From: Actinomadura rubteroloni
Lineage (GTDB): Bacteria; Actinomycetota; Actinomycetes; Streptosporangiales; Streptosporangiaceae
NCBI RefSeq assembly: GCF_002911665.1
Contig: NZ_MTBP01000002.1
Coordinates: 1,860,001-1,924,000 of the forward strand
DNA: 64,000 bases
Direction: 5' to 3'
This document shows, one piece after another, positions 38,270 to 47,952 of the stretch (its first letter is position 1; each line of letters starts with the position of its first letter). The position numbers and the translations under genes were made by a program. Under the pieces are notes generated by a model that was not told the DNA's origin, ran no database searches, and saw nothing but the letters and a program-made list of their open reading frames with translations.

Positions 38270-38656
38270 TCAAAGCTCCAGGCCCCCCTCGCGCGCACCG
38301 TCGGCGACGGCGGCGACGCGCCCGTGGTACTTGTTGCCGCCGCGGTCGAACACGACGGCCGTCACCCCGGCCTCCTTGGCCCGCGCGGCGACGAGCTCGC
38401 CGACCTTGCGGGACTTGGCGGTCTTGTCGCCGGCGTCGTTGCGCAGGTCCGCCTCCATCGTCGACGCCCACGCGACCGTGTGGCCGACGCTGTCGTCGAT
38501 GACCTGGACGAACACGTGCTTGGTCGAACGCGTCACGACGAGGCGAGGACGCGCGGCGGTGCCGACGACCTTCTTGCGGACCCGCAGGTGACGCCGCTTG
38601 CGGGACTTGGTCCGCGCCGACGTGGGCTTGGCGGCCAGGGCCTTCGTGCCTGCCAT
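38270..38656 (-). CDS. rplR: 50S ribosomal protein L18
   Basis: L18, 128 residues, a 5S rRNA-binding protein. RPRLVVTRSTKH and the C-terminal FDRGGNKYHGRV motif are clear. The ATG has a short gap to rplF. Confidence 0.97.
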   Translation of the reverse strand: MAGTKALAAKPTSARTKSRKRRHLRVRKKVVGTAARPRLVVTRSTKHVFVQVIDDSVGHTVAWASTMEADLRNDAGDKTAKSRKVGELVAARAKEAGVTAVVFDRGGNKYHGRVAAVADGAREGGLEL

Positions 38657-38658
38657 GA

Positions 38659-39195
38659 CTACTTACCAGCCTTTCCGACCTTGCGACGGATCTGCTCGCC
38701 CTCGTAACGCACGCCCTTGCCCTTGTACGGGTCGGGCTTGCGCAACTTCCGGATCCGCGCGGCGATCTCGCCGACGAGCTGCTTGTCGATTCCCTCGACA
38801 GTGAGCTGGGTCGGCCGCTCGACCGTGAAGGTGATGCCCTCCGGCGCCTCGAACGGGATCGGGTGGCTGTAGCCGAGCGAGAACTCGAGGTTCTTGCCCT
38901 TGGCCACCACGCGGTAACCGACGCCCTGGATGACCAGGGTCTTCTTGTACCCCTCGGTCACGCCGACCACCATGTTGGCGATCAGGGACCGGGTGAGCCC
39001 GTGCAGGGCCCGGACGGTGTTGACGTCGTTCGGCCGGGACACGGTGACCTGACCGTCCTCCAGCGCGACCGCGATCGGCTCGGCGACGGTGTGCGACAGC
39101 GCGCCCTTCGGCCCCTTCACGGAGACCTCGCGGCCGTCGATCTTCACCTCGACGCCGCCGGGCACGGCCACGGGGAGACGTCCAATGCGAGACAT
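38659..39195 (-). CDS. rplF: 50S ribosomal protein L6
   Basis: L6, 178 residues, starting MSRIGRLPVAVPGGVEV and ending with the conserved RKPDPYKGKGVRYEGE. It has two repeated alpha/beta domains and binds near the sarcin-ricin region. Confidence 0.98.
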   Translation of the reverse strand: MSRIGRLPVAVPGGVEVKIDGREVSVKGPKGALSHTVAEPIAVALEDGQVTVSRPNDVNTVRALHGLTRSLIANMVVGVTEGYKKTLVIQGVGYRVVAKGKNLEFSLGYSHPIPFEAPEGITFTVERPTQLTVEGIDKQLVGEIAARIRKLRKPDPYKGKGVRYEGEQIRRKVGKAGK

Positions 39196-39211
39196 GTCTT
39201 GACCCTCCCCT

Positions 39212-39610
39212 CTACCAGACGTAGGCGAGGACTTCGCCGCCCACGCCGCGCTTGCCGGCCTGCCGGTCCGTCATGAGGCCGGACGACGTCGAGATGATCG
39301 CGACGCCCAGTCCCCCGAGGACCCTAGGCAGGTTGTCCTTCTTCGCGTAGACCCGCAGACCGGGCTTGGAAACGCGCTTGATGCCCGCGATCGAACGCTC
39401 TCGCGTCGGCCCGAACTTCAGGTCGATCAGAAGCTTCTTACCGACCTCGGCGTCCTCCACGCTCCATCCCGAGATGTAGCCCTCCTGCTGGAGGATCTCG
39501 GCGATGTGCGCCTTGATCTTCGAGTACGGCATCGCGACCGAGTCGTGGTACGCCGAGTTAGCGTTGCGCAGACGCGTCAGCATGTCTGCGATCGGGTCGG
39601 TCATCGTCAT
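39212..39610 (-). CDS. rpsH: 30S ribosomal protein S8
   Basis: S8, 132 residues from ATG 39610 (MTMTDPIADMLTRLRNA), the standard length. STSSGLMTD is the conserved 16S-binding motif near the C-terminus. An in-frame GTG further upstream would add eight residues and is not supported by homologues. Confidence 0.97.
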   Translation of the reverse strand: MTMTDPIADMLTRLRNANSAYHDSVAMPYSKIKAHIAEILQQEGYISGWSVEDAEVGKKLLIDLKFGPTRERSIAGIKRVSKPGLRVYAKKDNLPRVLGGLGVAIISTSSGLMTDRQAGKRGVGGEVLAYVW

Positions 39611-39713
39611 GGCCTGCTGGCCCTCCCTCGCCACGGTTTCCGTTCCGGACCTGTGGCGCGGTCATGGACGCCTTCGTCAGGCGCCCGGTCGGTCATTTCC
39701 TGGCCGGAGCCGC

Positions 39714-39735
39714 GGCCCCCGGGAACGCGGGGGCC
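39714..39735 (-). terminator. Hairpin between rpsN and rpsH
   Basis: A 7-bp GC stem (39714-39720 with 39729-39735) lies just after the rpsN stop in an unusually long 131-base spacer. It may be an attenuator or an RNA-processing site, not a full terminator, because the operon continues. Confidence 0.35.
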
Positions 39736-39741
39736 AGCGGA

Positions 39742-39927
39742 CTACCAGCTCGACTTGGTGATGCCGGGCAGCTCGCCCCGGTGCGCCATCTCACGGAAGC
39801 AGACACGGCACAGGCCGAACTTCCGGTAGACGGAGCGCGGACGTCCGCAGCGCGAGCACCGAGTGTACGCGCGCACGCCGAACTTGGGCTTCCGGGCCGC
39901 CTTGGCGATCAGCGACTTCTTCGCCAT
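39742..39927 (-). CDS. rpsN: 30S ribosomal protein S14, zinc (type Z) form
   Basis: S14 of 61 residues with the zinc ribbon CSRCG and CRVCF. This short C+ form is the one encoded in the main operon of actinobacteria; a longer zinc-free copy often exists elsewhere for zinc starvation, but none is seen here. Confidence 0.97.
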   Translation of the reverse strand: MAKKSLIAKAARKPKFGVRAYTRCSRCGRPRSVYRKFGLCRVCFREMAHRGELPGITKSSW

Positions 39928-39929
39928 GC

Positions 39930-40505
39930 TCAGTTCTCCTTGAACGGGAAGCCGAGGAGCTTCAGCAGCGCCCGGCCCTCGTCGTTGGTCTTCGCCGTCG
40001 TCACCACGGTGATGTCCATGCCGCGCTGACGGTCGACCTTGTCCGGGTCCACCTCGTGGAACATGACCTGCTCGGTCAGCCCGAACGTGTAGTTCCCGTT
40101 GCCGTCGAACTGCTTCGGCGACAGGCCGCGGAAGTCACGGATGCGGGGCAGCGCCGTGGACAGCAGACGGTCCAGGAACTCCCACATCCGGTCGCCGCGC
40201 AGCGTCACGTGGCAGCCGATCGGCATGCCCTCGCGGAGCTTGAACTGGGCGATGGACTTCTTCGCGCGGTTGACCATCGGCTTCTGACCCGTGATCAGGG
40301 TCAGGTCGCGGACGGCGCCCTCGATCAGCTTGGCGTCCCTGGCCGCCTCGCCGACCCCCATGTTGACCACGATCTTGGTCAGGCCGGGGATCTGCATCAC
40401 GTTGGCGTAGCCGAACTGCTCCTGCATCGCCTTCGCGATCTCCTCGCGGTAGCGGAGCTTGAGCCTCGGCTGCGGCACGGGCCGCTCGGTCGCGGTTTCG
40501 GTCAT
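39930..40505 (-). CDS. rplE: 50S ribosomal protein L5
   Basis: L5, 191 residues from ATG 40505 (MTETATERPVPQPRLK), with AAGGAG eight bases upstream. A longer frame runs into rplX and is not used. KIVVNMGVGEA and VTTAKTNDEGRALL are conserved. L5 binds 5S rRNA and forms an intersubunit bridge. Confidence 0.97.
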   Translation of the reverse strand: MTETATERPVPQPRLKLRYREEIAKAMQEQFGYANVMQIPGLTKIVVNMGVGEAARDAKLIEGAVRDLTLITGQKPMVNRAKKSIAQFKLREGMPIGCHVTLRGDRMWEFLDRLLSTALPRIRDFRGLSPKQFDGNGNYTFGLTEQVMFHEVDPDKVDRQRGMDITVVTTAKTNDEGRALLKLLGFPFKEN

Positions 40506-40506
40506 C

Positions 40507-40815
40507 TCAGATCTCCTTGCCACTGCGGCGCGAGATCCGGACCTTGGTGCCGTCGTCGTTGAAGCGGTACCCGACGCGGACGGGCTTGCCGTCCTCGACC
40601 AGGGCCACGTTGCTGACGTGAAGCGGCGCCTCGACGGTCACGCGGCCGCTCTCCTTGCCGGCTCGCTGCGCGTCGGCCTTGATGTTCTTGGTGATGAGGT
40701 TCGCGCCCTCGACCACGACGCGCTCGCGACGCAGGTCGACGCGCAGGACCTTGCCCGTCTTGCCCTTGTCCTTGCCGGCGATGACGATGACCTCGTCGCC
40801 CTTGCGGATCTTCAT
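40507..40815 (-). CDS. rplX: 50S ribosomal protein L24
   Basis: L24, 102 residues, with the KOW motif KGDEVIVIAGKDKGKTG. ATG 40815 has GGAGG seven bases upstream and shares one base with the rplN stop; a GTG one codon earlier is the alternative. Confidence 0.96.
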   Translation of the reverse strand: MKIRKGDEVIVIAGKDKGKTGKVLRVDLRRERVVVEGANLITKNIKADAQRAGKESGRVTVEAPLHVSNVALVEDGKPVRVGYRFNDDGTKVRISRRSGKEI

Positions 40816-41183
40816 CACAGCACCTCCGGCGCGAGCGAGACGATGCGCATGAACTTCTTGTCGCGCAGCTCACGGCCGACCGGGCCGAAGATGCGGGTGC
40901 CGCGCGGGTCGCCGCCGTCCTTGATGAGGACGGCCGCGTTCTCGTCGAAGCGGATGTAGGAGCCGTCCGGGCGCCGGCGCTCCTTACGGGTGCGCACGAC
41001 GACCGCCTTGACGACGTCACCCTTCTTGACGCCAGCGCCGGGAAGGGCGTCCTTCACCGTCGCGACGATGACGTCGCCGACTCCCGCGTAGCGCCGACCC
41101 GAGCCGCCGAGAACGCGGATGCAGAGGATCTCCTTCGCACCCGTGTTGTCGGCGACCTTGAGTCGCGACTCCTGCTGGATCAC
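40815..41183 (-). CDS. rplN: 50S ribosomal protein L14
   Basis: L14, 122 residues with a GTG start (MIQQESRLKVADNTGAKE). It is the first gene after the S10-like block. L14 forms an intersubunit bridge and contacts L19. Confidence 0.98.
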   Translation of the reverse strand: MIQQESRLKVADNTGAKEILCIRVLGGSGRRYAGVGDVIVATVKDALPGAGVKKGDVVKAVVVRTRKERRRPDGSYIRFDENAAVLIKDGGDPRGTRIFGPVGRELRDKKFMRIVSLAPEVL

Positions 41184-41209
41184 GTTGACTCCTGTTCGTC
41201 ACACCGGTT

Positions 41210-41227
41210 CTCCGTGTCGCCACGGAG
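41210..41227 (-). promoter_or_regulatory. Hairpin in the rpsQ-rplN spacer
   Basis: A perfect 7-bp stem with a 4-base loop (41210-41216 with 41221-41227) sits in a 112-base gap between rpsQ and rplN, the usual boundary of the S10 and spc operons. It may mark processing or attenuation there. No clear promoter is seen. Confidence 0.35.
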
Positions 41228-41295
41228 CCTGGTGGAACCGTTCTGTGGACTGCGGGGGGACGCCCCGCGAAGGGCCTCGCGGCCCGGTGCGCGAC

Positions 41296-41568
41296 CTACT
41301 TCGCCTTCTCCAGCAGCTCCGTCACGCGCCAGCGCTTGGTCGCCGACAGCGGACGGGTCTCCATGAGGCGAACGCGGTCGCCGACGCCGTACTCGTTGTT
41401 CTCGTCGTGCGCCTTGTACTTCGTCGTCCGACGGATCACCTTGTGGTACCGACGGTGCGTGATGCGGTCCTCGACGGACACGACCACGGTCTTGTCCATC
41501 TTGTCGCTCACCACAATGCCTTCGAGCACCTTGCGGGTGGTCCGCTGCTCGGCCGGCTGCTCAGTCAT
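41296..41568 (-). CDS. rpsQ: 30S ribosomal protein S17
   Basis: S17, 90 residues, OB-fold. GIVVSDKMDKTVVV and GVGDRVRLMETRPLSATKRW are the conserved blocks. Its start overlaps the rpmC stop by 8 bp. Confidence 0.97.
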   Translation of the reverse strand: MTEQPAEQRTTRKVLEGIVVSDKMDKTVVVSVEDRITHRRYHKVIRRTTKYKAHDENNEYGVGDRVRLMETRPLSATKRWRVTELLEKAK

Positions 41569-41809
41569 CGCTCTCGCCCTCCGCGGCGTCCTCGGCCACC
41601 GTGACGATGCCGAGCTCGCGCTCGCGCATCACGGTGTAGATGCGGGCGATCTCGCGCTTCACCGTACGCAGCCGCCCGTGGCTTTCCAACTGGCCGGTCG
41701 CGGCCTGGAAGCGGAGGTTGAACAGCTCCTCCTTCGCCTCCTTGAGCTTCGTGACCAGAACGTCCTGGGGCTCGCTCCGCAGCTCGTCGGCGATCAGACC
41801 CTTAGACAT
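41561..41809 (-). CDS. rpmC: 50S ribosomal protein L29
   Basis: L29, 82 residues from ATG 41809 (MSKGLIADELR), with the LKEELFNLRFQ-type helix (here KEAKEELFNLRFQ) and an acidic C-terminal tail. The start shares a base with the rplP stop. Confidence 0.96.
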   Translation of the reverse strand: MSKGLIADELRSEPQDVLVTKLKEAKEELFNLRFQAATGQLESHGRLRTVKREIARIYTVMRERELGIVTVAEDAAEGESDD

Positions 41810-42225
41810 CAGGCCTCCACCTCCCGCTTCACGATCTTGCACTTCATCGGGAGCTTGTGGATGGCGCGGGTGAGCGCCTCACGCGCGACCTGCTCGTTCG
41901 GGTACGAGATCTCGAAGAGAACGCGGCCCGGCTTGATGTTCGCCACCCACCACTCGACCGAGCCCTTACCGGAACCCATGCGGGTCTCGGCGGGCTTCTT
42001 GGTCAGCGGACGGTCCGGGAAGATGTTGATCCACACCTTGCCGCCACGCTTGATGTGCCGGGTCATCGCGATACGAGCGGCCTCGATCTGCCGGTTCGTG
42101 ACGTACGCCGGCTCGACGGCCTGAATGCCGTACTCGCCGAACGTGACCTTCGTACCGCCCTTGGCCATCCCCCGGCGCTTCGGGTGGTGCTGCTTGCGGT
42201 GCTTGACCTTACGAGGGATCAGCAT
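41809..42225 (-). CDS. rplP: 50S ribosomal protein L16
   Basis: L16, 138 residues, starting MLIPRKVKHRKQHH. GKGSVEWWVANIKPGRVLFE is conserved. L16 shapes the A-site side of the peptidyl transferase centre. Confidence 0.98.
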   Translation of the reverse strand: MLIPRKVKHRKQHHPKRRGMAKGGTKVTFGEYGIQAVEPAYVTNRQIEAARIAMTRHIKRGGKVWINIFPDRPLTKKPAETRMGSGKGSVEWWVANIKPGRVLFEISYPNEQVAREALTRAIHKLPMKCKIVKREVEA

Positions 42226-42232
42226 CGGTTAT

Positions 42233-43101
<869 letters not shown>

Positions 43102-43102
<1 letters not shown>

Positions 43103-43476
43103 TAGCGGGTCCTCCTCGTCTTCTTGCCGCCGGCCGCCGCTTCTTCACGCGACTCGACCACCACGGTGATGTGGCTGGTCCGCTTGTTGATGCGGTAAGC
43201 CCGGCCCTGGGCGCGGGGGCGGAAACGCTTGAGCGTCGGCCCCTCGTCCACCCACGCACGGCTCACGACGAGCGTGCCGGTCTCGAGCTTGAAGTTGTGC
43301 TCGGCGTTGGCGATGGCACTCGCCAGCACCTTGCCCACCGGCTCGCTCGCAGCCTGGGGGGCGAACCGCAGCACCGCCTGGGCCTCAGCGGCGGGCAGGC
43401 CGCGGATGAGGTCCACCACGCGGCGGGCCTTCCTGGGCGTGACGCGGATGAACCGCGCCTGGGCCCTGGCTTCCAT
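43102..43476 (-). CDS. rplV: 50S ribosomal protein L22
   Basis: L22, 124 residues. RKARRVVDLIRG and the beta-hairpin region leading to RPRAQGRAYRINKRTSH are conserved; the loop lines the exit tunnel where macrolides bind. A short basic tail follows. Confidence 0.98.
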
Positions 43477-43508
43477 CGCTTCCCTCTCTCCTACGATCTA
43501 CTGCCCGC

Positions 43509-43790
43509 TCAGCCGCGACGGCTGCGACGGTCTTCCTTGACGTGGCTGCGGAACGTGCGGGTCGGCGCGAACTCGCCGAGCTTGTGCCCCACCATCGCGT
43601 CGGTGACGAACACCGGGACGTGCTTGCGCCCGTCGTGCACGGCGATCGTGTGCCCGATCATGTCCGGGACGATCATGGAGCGCCGGGACCACGTCTTGAT
43701 GACGTTCTTGGTGCCCTTCTCGTTCTGGGCGTCCACCTTCTTCTGAAGGTGGTCGTCCACGAAGGGGCCCTTCTTGAGGCTACGTGGCAT
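43509..43790 (-). CDS. rpsS: 30S ribosomal protein S19
   Basis: S19, 93 residues, starting MPRSLKKGPFVDDHL and with GHKLGEFAPTRTF near the end. It forms the S13-S19 part of the head. Confidence 0.98.
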   Translation of the reverse strand: MPRSLKKGPFVDDHLQKKVDAQNEKGTKNVIKTWSRRSMIVPDMIGHTIAVHDGRKHVPVFVTDAMVGHKLGEFAPTRTFRSHVKEDRRSRRG

Positions 43791-43802
43791 GACTGGCGAC
43801 TC

Positions 43803-44636
43803 CTACCGCTTCTTCTTGCTGCGCCGACGGACGATGAGCCGGTCGCTGGCCTTGTTCGCCTGGCGAGTACGGCCTTCCTTCTTGCCGTTGGGGTTGACCG
43901 GGTGGCGACCACCGGAGGTCTTGCCCTCACCACCGCCGTGCGGGTGGTCGATCGGGTTCATGGCGACACCGCGGACGGTCGGGCGCTTGCCCTTCCACCG
44001 CATGCGGCCGGCCTTGCCCCAGTTGATGTTCGACTGCTCGGCGTTGCCCACCTCGCCGACCGTGGCGCGGCACCGGACGTCCACCATGCGCATCTCGCCG
44101 GACGGCATGCGCAGCGTGGCGTACTTGCCCTCCTTGGCGAGGAGCTGGACGCCCGCGCCCGCGCTGCGGGCGATCTTGGCGCCGCCGCCGGGACGCAGCT
44201 CGATCGCGTGGACGACCGTACCCGTCGGGATGTTGCGCAGCGGGAGGCAGTTGCCGGGCTTGATGTCGCTGCCCGGACCGTTCTCCACGCGGTCGCCCTG
44301 CTTGAGGCCGTGCGGCGCGAGGATGTAGCGCTTCTCGCCGTCCGCGTAGTGCAGCAGCGCGATGCGAGCCGTGCGGTTCGGGTCGTACTCGATGTGCGCG
44401 ACCTTCGCCGGGACGCCGTCCTTGTCGTGGCGACGGAAGTCGATCAGCCGGTAGGCGCGCTTGTGCCCGCCGCCCTGGTGCCGGGTGGTGATGCGGCCGT
44501 GGTTGTTGCGGCCGCCCTTCTTCGGAAGAGGACGCAGCAGCGACTTCTCGGGCTCGCGGCGCGTGACCTCCACGAAGTCGGCCACGCTGGACCCGCGACG
44601 ACCCGGAGTCGTCGGCTTGTACTTACGGATGCCCAT
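43803..44636 (-). CDS. rplB: 50S ribosomal protein L2
   Basis: L2, 277 residues. MGIRKYKPTTPGRRG, GGGHKRAYR and the near-C-terminal MNPIDHPHGGGEGK motif needed for peptidyl transferase assembly are all present. Confidence 0.98.
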   Translation of the reverse strand: MGIRKYKPTTPGRRGSSVADFVEVTRREPEKSLLRPLPKKGGRNNHGRITTRHQGGGHKRAYRLIDFRRHDKDGVPAKVAHIEYDPNRTARIALLHYADGEKRYILAPHGLKQGDRVENGPGSDIKPGNCLPLRNIPTGTVVHAIELRPGGGAKIARSAGAGVQLLAKEGKYATLRMPSGEMRMVDVRCRATVGEVGNAEQSNINWGKAGRMRWKGKRPTVRGVAMNPIDHPHGGGEGKTSGGRHPVNPNGKKEGRTRQANKASDRLIVRRRSKKKR

Positions 44637-44680
44637 CTTTTTCGTTCATCCCTTATTTCGCTCTTCGGTCGTGCGGGCCG

Positions 44681-44983
44681 TCAGGCCCCGCCGCCGAAGA
44701 TGTCGATCGGCTGCTCGCCCTCGGCCAGGCTCACGATGGCGCGCTTGGTGTCCTTGCGCTTGCCGTAACCGAACCGGGTCCGCTTGCGCTTGCCCGGACG
44801 GTTGAGCGTGTTGACCCCCGCCACCTTGACGCTGAAGATGGCCTCGACGGCCTGCTTGATCTGCGTCTTGTTGGCGTCGGGACGGACGAGGAAGGTGTAC
44901 TTGCCCTCGTCCAGCAGCCCGTAGCTCTTCTCCGAGACGACCGGCGCGAGAATGATGTCGCGCGGGTCGGCGATCTTGGCCAT
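44681..44983 (-). CDS. rplW: 50S ribosomal protein L23
   Basis: L23, 100 residues, starting MAKIADPRDIILAPVVSEKS. It sits at the tunnel exit and docks trigger factor and SRP. NRPGKRKRTRFGYGKR is the basic RNA-binding loop. Confidence 0.97.
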   Translation of the reverse strand: MAKIADPRDIILAPVVSEKSYGLLDEGKYTFLVRPDANKTQIKQAVEAIFSVKVAGVNTLNRPGKRKRTRFGYGKRKDTKRAIVSLAEGEQPIDIFGGGA

Positions 44984-44994
44984 GGTGACCCGCC

Positions 44995-45597
44995 TTACTT
45001 CTTCGTCGCGCGCGCGATGAACTCGTCGTACGCCTTCTGCGTGAAGACGACGGCGTCGTTCACCATCACGTCGTAGGTGTTGAGCTGGTCGGACACGAGC
45101 AGGTGCACCGACGGCTCGTTGCGCAGGCTCTTCCAGGTGACCTCGTCCTCGCGGTCGACGACGACCAGGACGCGCCGGGCGTCGGTGATGCCGCGCAGCG
45201 CGGTCACCGCGGCCTTCGTCTTCGGCGTCGTGCCCTCGACGAGGCCGTCCACGACGTGCACCAGGCCGTTGCGCGCACGGTCGGACAGCGCGCCCCGCAG
45301 GGCGGCGGCCTTCATCTTCTTGGGCGTCCGCTGCGAGTAGTCGCGCGGCTGCGGGCCGTGGACGACGCCGCCGCCGGCGAACTGCGGCGCGCGGGTCGAG
45401 CCCTGGCGGGCGCGGCCGGTGCCCTTCTGCCGGTAGGGCTTCTTGCCGCCGCCGGAGACCTCGCCGCGGGTCTTGGTCGAGTGCGTGCCCTGGCGGGCCG
45501 CGGCCTGCTGGGCCACGACGACCTGGTGGATCAGCGGGACGCTGGTCTGCGCGCCGAAGATCTCCGCGGGCAGTTCGATCTCGATCTTGGTGGTCAC
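44995..45597 (-). CDS. rplD: 50S ribosomal protein L4
   Basis: L4, 200 residues from GTG 45597, which overlaps the rplC stop by 4 bp (GTGA). RQKGTGRARQGSTRAPQF is the tunnel-lining loop. The open frame continuing upstream is antiparallel noise inside rplC. Confidence 0.96.
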   Translation of the reverse strand: MTTKIEIELPAEIFGAQTSVPLIHQVVVAQQAAARQGTHSTKTRGEVSGGGKKPYRQKGTGRARQGSTRAPQFAGGGVVHGPQPRDYSQRTPKKMKAAALRGALSDRARNGLVHVVDGLVEGTTPKTKAAVTALRGITDARRVLVVVDREDEVTWKSLRNEPSVHLLVSDQLNTYDVMVNDAVVFTQKAYDEFIARATKK

Positions 45598-46244
45598 TTG
45601 CCCGTCCCCTTCACTGCGTCGCGGACGAGGACGAGGCCGCCGTTCGGACCGGGAACCGCACCCTTGATGAGCAGCAGGTTCTTCTCGGTGTCGATGGCGT
45701 GGACCGTCAGGTTCTGCACGGTCGTGCGCGCGTTGCCGTGACGACCGGCCATCCGCAGGCCCTTGAAGACGCGGCCGGGGGTCGCGCAGCCGCCGATGGA
45801 ACCCGGCGAGCGGTGCTTGCGCTGGGTGCCGTGCGACGCGCCGAGGCCCTTGAAGCCGTGGCGCTTCATGACGCCCGCGGTGCCCTTGCCCTTGCTGGTG
45901 CCGGTCACGTCGATGCGCTGACCGGTCTCGAAGACGCCGGCGGTGATCTCCTGGCCGAGTTCGTACTCGGTGGTGTCGTCCAGTCGCAGTTCGGTGAGGT
46001 AGCGGCGCGGAGTCACGCCCGCCTTCTCGAAGTGACCCTTGCGCGGCTTGTTCACCTTGCGGGGGTCGATCTGCCCGTAGCCGATCTGGACGGCCGTGTA
46101 GCCGTCCGTCTCCTGCGTACGGATCTGGGTGACGACACACGGCCCGGCCTGGACGACGGTCACCGGAACGATCCGGCCCTCATCGTCGAAGACCTGGGTC
46201 ATGCCGAGCTTCTCGCCCAGGACGCCCTTCCTCTGCGTACTCAT
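45594..46244 (-). CDS. rplC: 50S ribosomal protein L3
   Basis: L3, 216 residues. GEKLGMTQVF at the N-terminus and KHRSPGSIGGC and GRHGNARTT blocks are conserved. L3 is an early assembly protein next to the peptidyl transferase centre. Confidence 0.98.
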   Translation of the reverse strand: MSTQRKGVLGEKLGMTQVFDDEGRIVPVTVVQAGPCVVTQIRTQETDGYTAVQIGYGQIDPRKVNKPRKGHFEKAGVTPRRYLTELRLDDTTEYELGQEITAGVFETGQRIDVTGTSKGKGTAGVMKRHGFKGLGASHGTQRKHRSPGSIGGCATPGRVFKGLRMAGRHGNARTTVQNLTVHAIDTEKNLLLIKGAVPGPNGGLVLVRDAVKGTGK

Positions 46245-46258
46245 TGTCGGTGCGTCCC

Positions 46259-46567
46259 TTAGAGCTTGATCTCGATGTCAACGCCGGCCGGAAGGTCGAG
46301 ACGCATCAGCGAATCGACCGTCTTGGGCGTCGGGTCGATGATGTCGATCAACCGCTTGTGCGTGCGCATCTCGAAGTGCTCGCGCGAGTCCTTGTACTTG
46401 TGCGGCGAGCGGATGACGCAGTACACGTTCTTCTCGGTCGGCAGCGGCACCGGGCCCGCGACCTTGGCGCCCGTCCGCGTCACCGTCTCAACGATCTTCT
46501 TCGCGGAGGTGTCGATGACCTCGTGGTCGTAGGCCTTGAGCCGGATGCGGATCTTCTGTCCCGCCAT
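46259..46567 (-). CDS. rpsJ: 30S ribosomal protein S10
   Basis: S10, 102 residues from ATG 46567 (MAGQKIRIRLKAYDHE), the normal length, ending DLPAGVDIEIKL. It heads the S10 cluster and also binds NusB in antitermination. Confidence 0.98.
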   Translation of the reverse strand: MAGQKIRIRLKAYDHEVIDTSAKKIVETVTRTGAKVAGPVPLPTEKNVYCVIRSPHKYKDSREHFEMRTHKRLIDIIDPTPKTVDSLMRLDLPAGVDIEIKL

Positions 46568-46620
46568 GAGGGCCTCGGTGTCCTTTGCTGGTAGTGCCGC
46601 TGTGTTTGCTGGGGTCGTGC

Positions 46621-46661
46621 CGCGGCGGTCCGGCCTGCTCACGCGCGGCCGGACCGCCGCG
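46621..46661 (-). terminator. Strong hairpin after tuf
   Basis: A perfect 15-bp stem (46621-46635 with 46647-46661, loop 11) follows the tuf stop and precedes rpsJ. It should end the str operon, so rpsJ may need its own promoter or read-through. Confidence 0.75.
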
Positions 46662-46674
46662 TCCGACGAGGGTG

Positions 46675-47868
46675 TTACTTGTTGATCTTGGTGACGCGGC
46701 CCGCGCCGACCGTCCGGCCACCCTCACGGATGGCGAACTTCAGGCCCTCTTCCATGGCGACGGGCTGGATGAGCTCGACGTTCATCTCGGTGTTGTCGCC
46801 CGGCATGACCATCTCGACGCCCTCGGGAAGGTTCACCACGCCGGTGACGTCCGTCGTCCGGAAGTAGAACTGCGGACGGTAGTTGTTGAAGAACGGCGTG
46901 TGGCGCCCGCCCTCGTCCTTGGACAGGATGTAGACCTGCGCCTCGAACGAGGTGTGCGGGGTGTTCGTGCCCGGCTTGATGACGCACTGGCCGCGCTCGA
47001 CGTCCTCGCGCTTGATGCCGCGCAGCAGCAGGCCGACGTTGTCACCGGCCTGGCCCTGGTCGAGCAGCTTGCGGAACATCTCGACACCGGTGACCGTGGT
47101 CTTGGCCGCGGTGTCCTTGATGCCGATGATCTCGACTTCCTCGTTGACGTTGACCACGCCGCGCTCGATGCGGCCGGTCACGACGGTGCCGCGGCCGGTG
47201 ATCGAGAAGACGTCCTCGATCGGCATCAGGAACGGCTTGTCGGTGTCGCGGACGGGCTCGGGGACGTTCTCGTCCACCGCGGCCATCAGCTCGAGGATCG
47301 ACTGGCCCCACTTCTCGTCGCCCTGGAGCGCCTGGAACGCCGAGACGCGCACGACCGGCACGTCGTCGCCCGGGAACTCGTACTCCGAGAGCAGCTCGCG
47401 GACCTCGAGCTCGACGAGCTCCAGGATCTCCTCGTCGTCCACCATGTCGCACTTGTTCAGCGCGACGACGATGTAGGGGACGCCGACCTGGCGAGCGAGC
47501 AGCACGTGCTCCTTCGTCTGCGGCATCGGGCCGTCGGTCGCCGCGACCACCAGGATGGCGCCGTCCATCTGCGCCGCACCGGTGATCATGTTCTTGATGT
47601 AGTCGGCGTGACCCGGGCAGTCGACGTGAGCGTAGTGACGCGACTCGGTCTGGTACTCGACGTGCGCGATCGAGATCGTGATACCGCGCTCGCGCTCCTC
47701 CGGCGCCTTGTCGATGTCCTCGAACGGCGTGAAGGGGTTGATGTCGGGGTGCGCGTCGTGCAGCACCTTGGTGATCGCCGCGGTAAGAGTGGTCTTACCG
47801 TGGTCGATGTGACCGATGGTGCCGATGTTCACGTGCGGCTTGGTCCGCTCGAACTTGGCCTTCGCCAC
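46675..47868 (-). CDS. tuf: Elongation factor Tu
   Basis: EF-Tu, 397 residues, delivers aminoacyl-tRNA to the ribosome. G1 GHIDHGKTT, G3 DCPGHADY and G4 NKCD are present. The GTG start has AAGGAG five bases upstream. Confidence 0.98.
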   Translation of the reverse strand: MAKAKFERTKPHVNIGTIGHIDHGKTTLTAAITKVLHDAHPDINPFTPFEDIDKAPEERERGITISIAHVEYQTESRHYAHVDCPGHADYIKNMITGAAQMDGAILVVAATDGPMPQTKEHVLLARQVGVPYIVVALNKCDMVDDEEILELVELEVRELLSEYEFPGDDVPVVRVSAFQALQGDEKWGQSILELMAAVDENVPEPVRDTDKPFLMPIEDVFSITGRGTVVTGRIERGVVNVNEEVEIIGIKDTAAKTTVTGVEMFRKLLDQGQAGDNVGLLLRGIKREDVERGQCVIKPGTNTPHTSFEAQVYILSKDEGGRHTPFFNNYRPQFYFRTTDVTGVVNLPEGVEMVMPGDNTEMNVELIQPVAMEEGLKFAIREGGRTVGAGRVTKINK

Positions 47869-47890
47869 TGTTGCTCCTTGATGCGATCCT

Positions 47891-47910
47891 CGGCCGGTCC
47901 AAGCCGGCCG
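47891..47910 (-). terminator. Hairpin in the fusA-tuf spacer
   Basis: A 7-bp stem (47891-47897 with 47904-47910, loop 6) lies in the 84-base gap before tuf. It may lower or process read-through from fusA. There is no obvious separate tuf promoter. Confidence 0.4.
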
Positions 47911-47952
47911 CTTCGATGTGTGCTGCCTGGTGATCTGTGACTAGGCCGGGAG

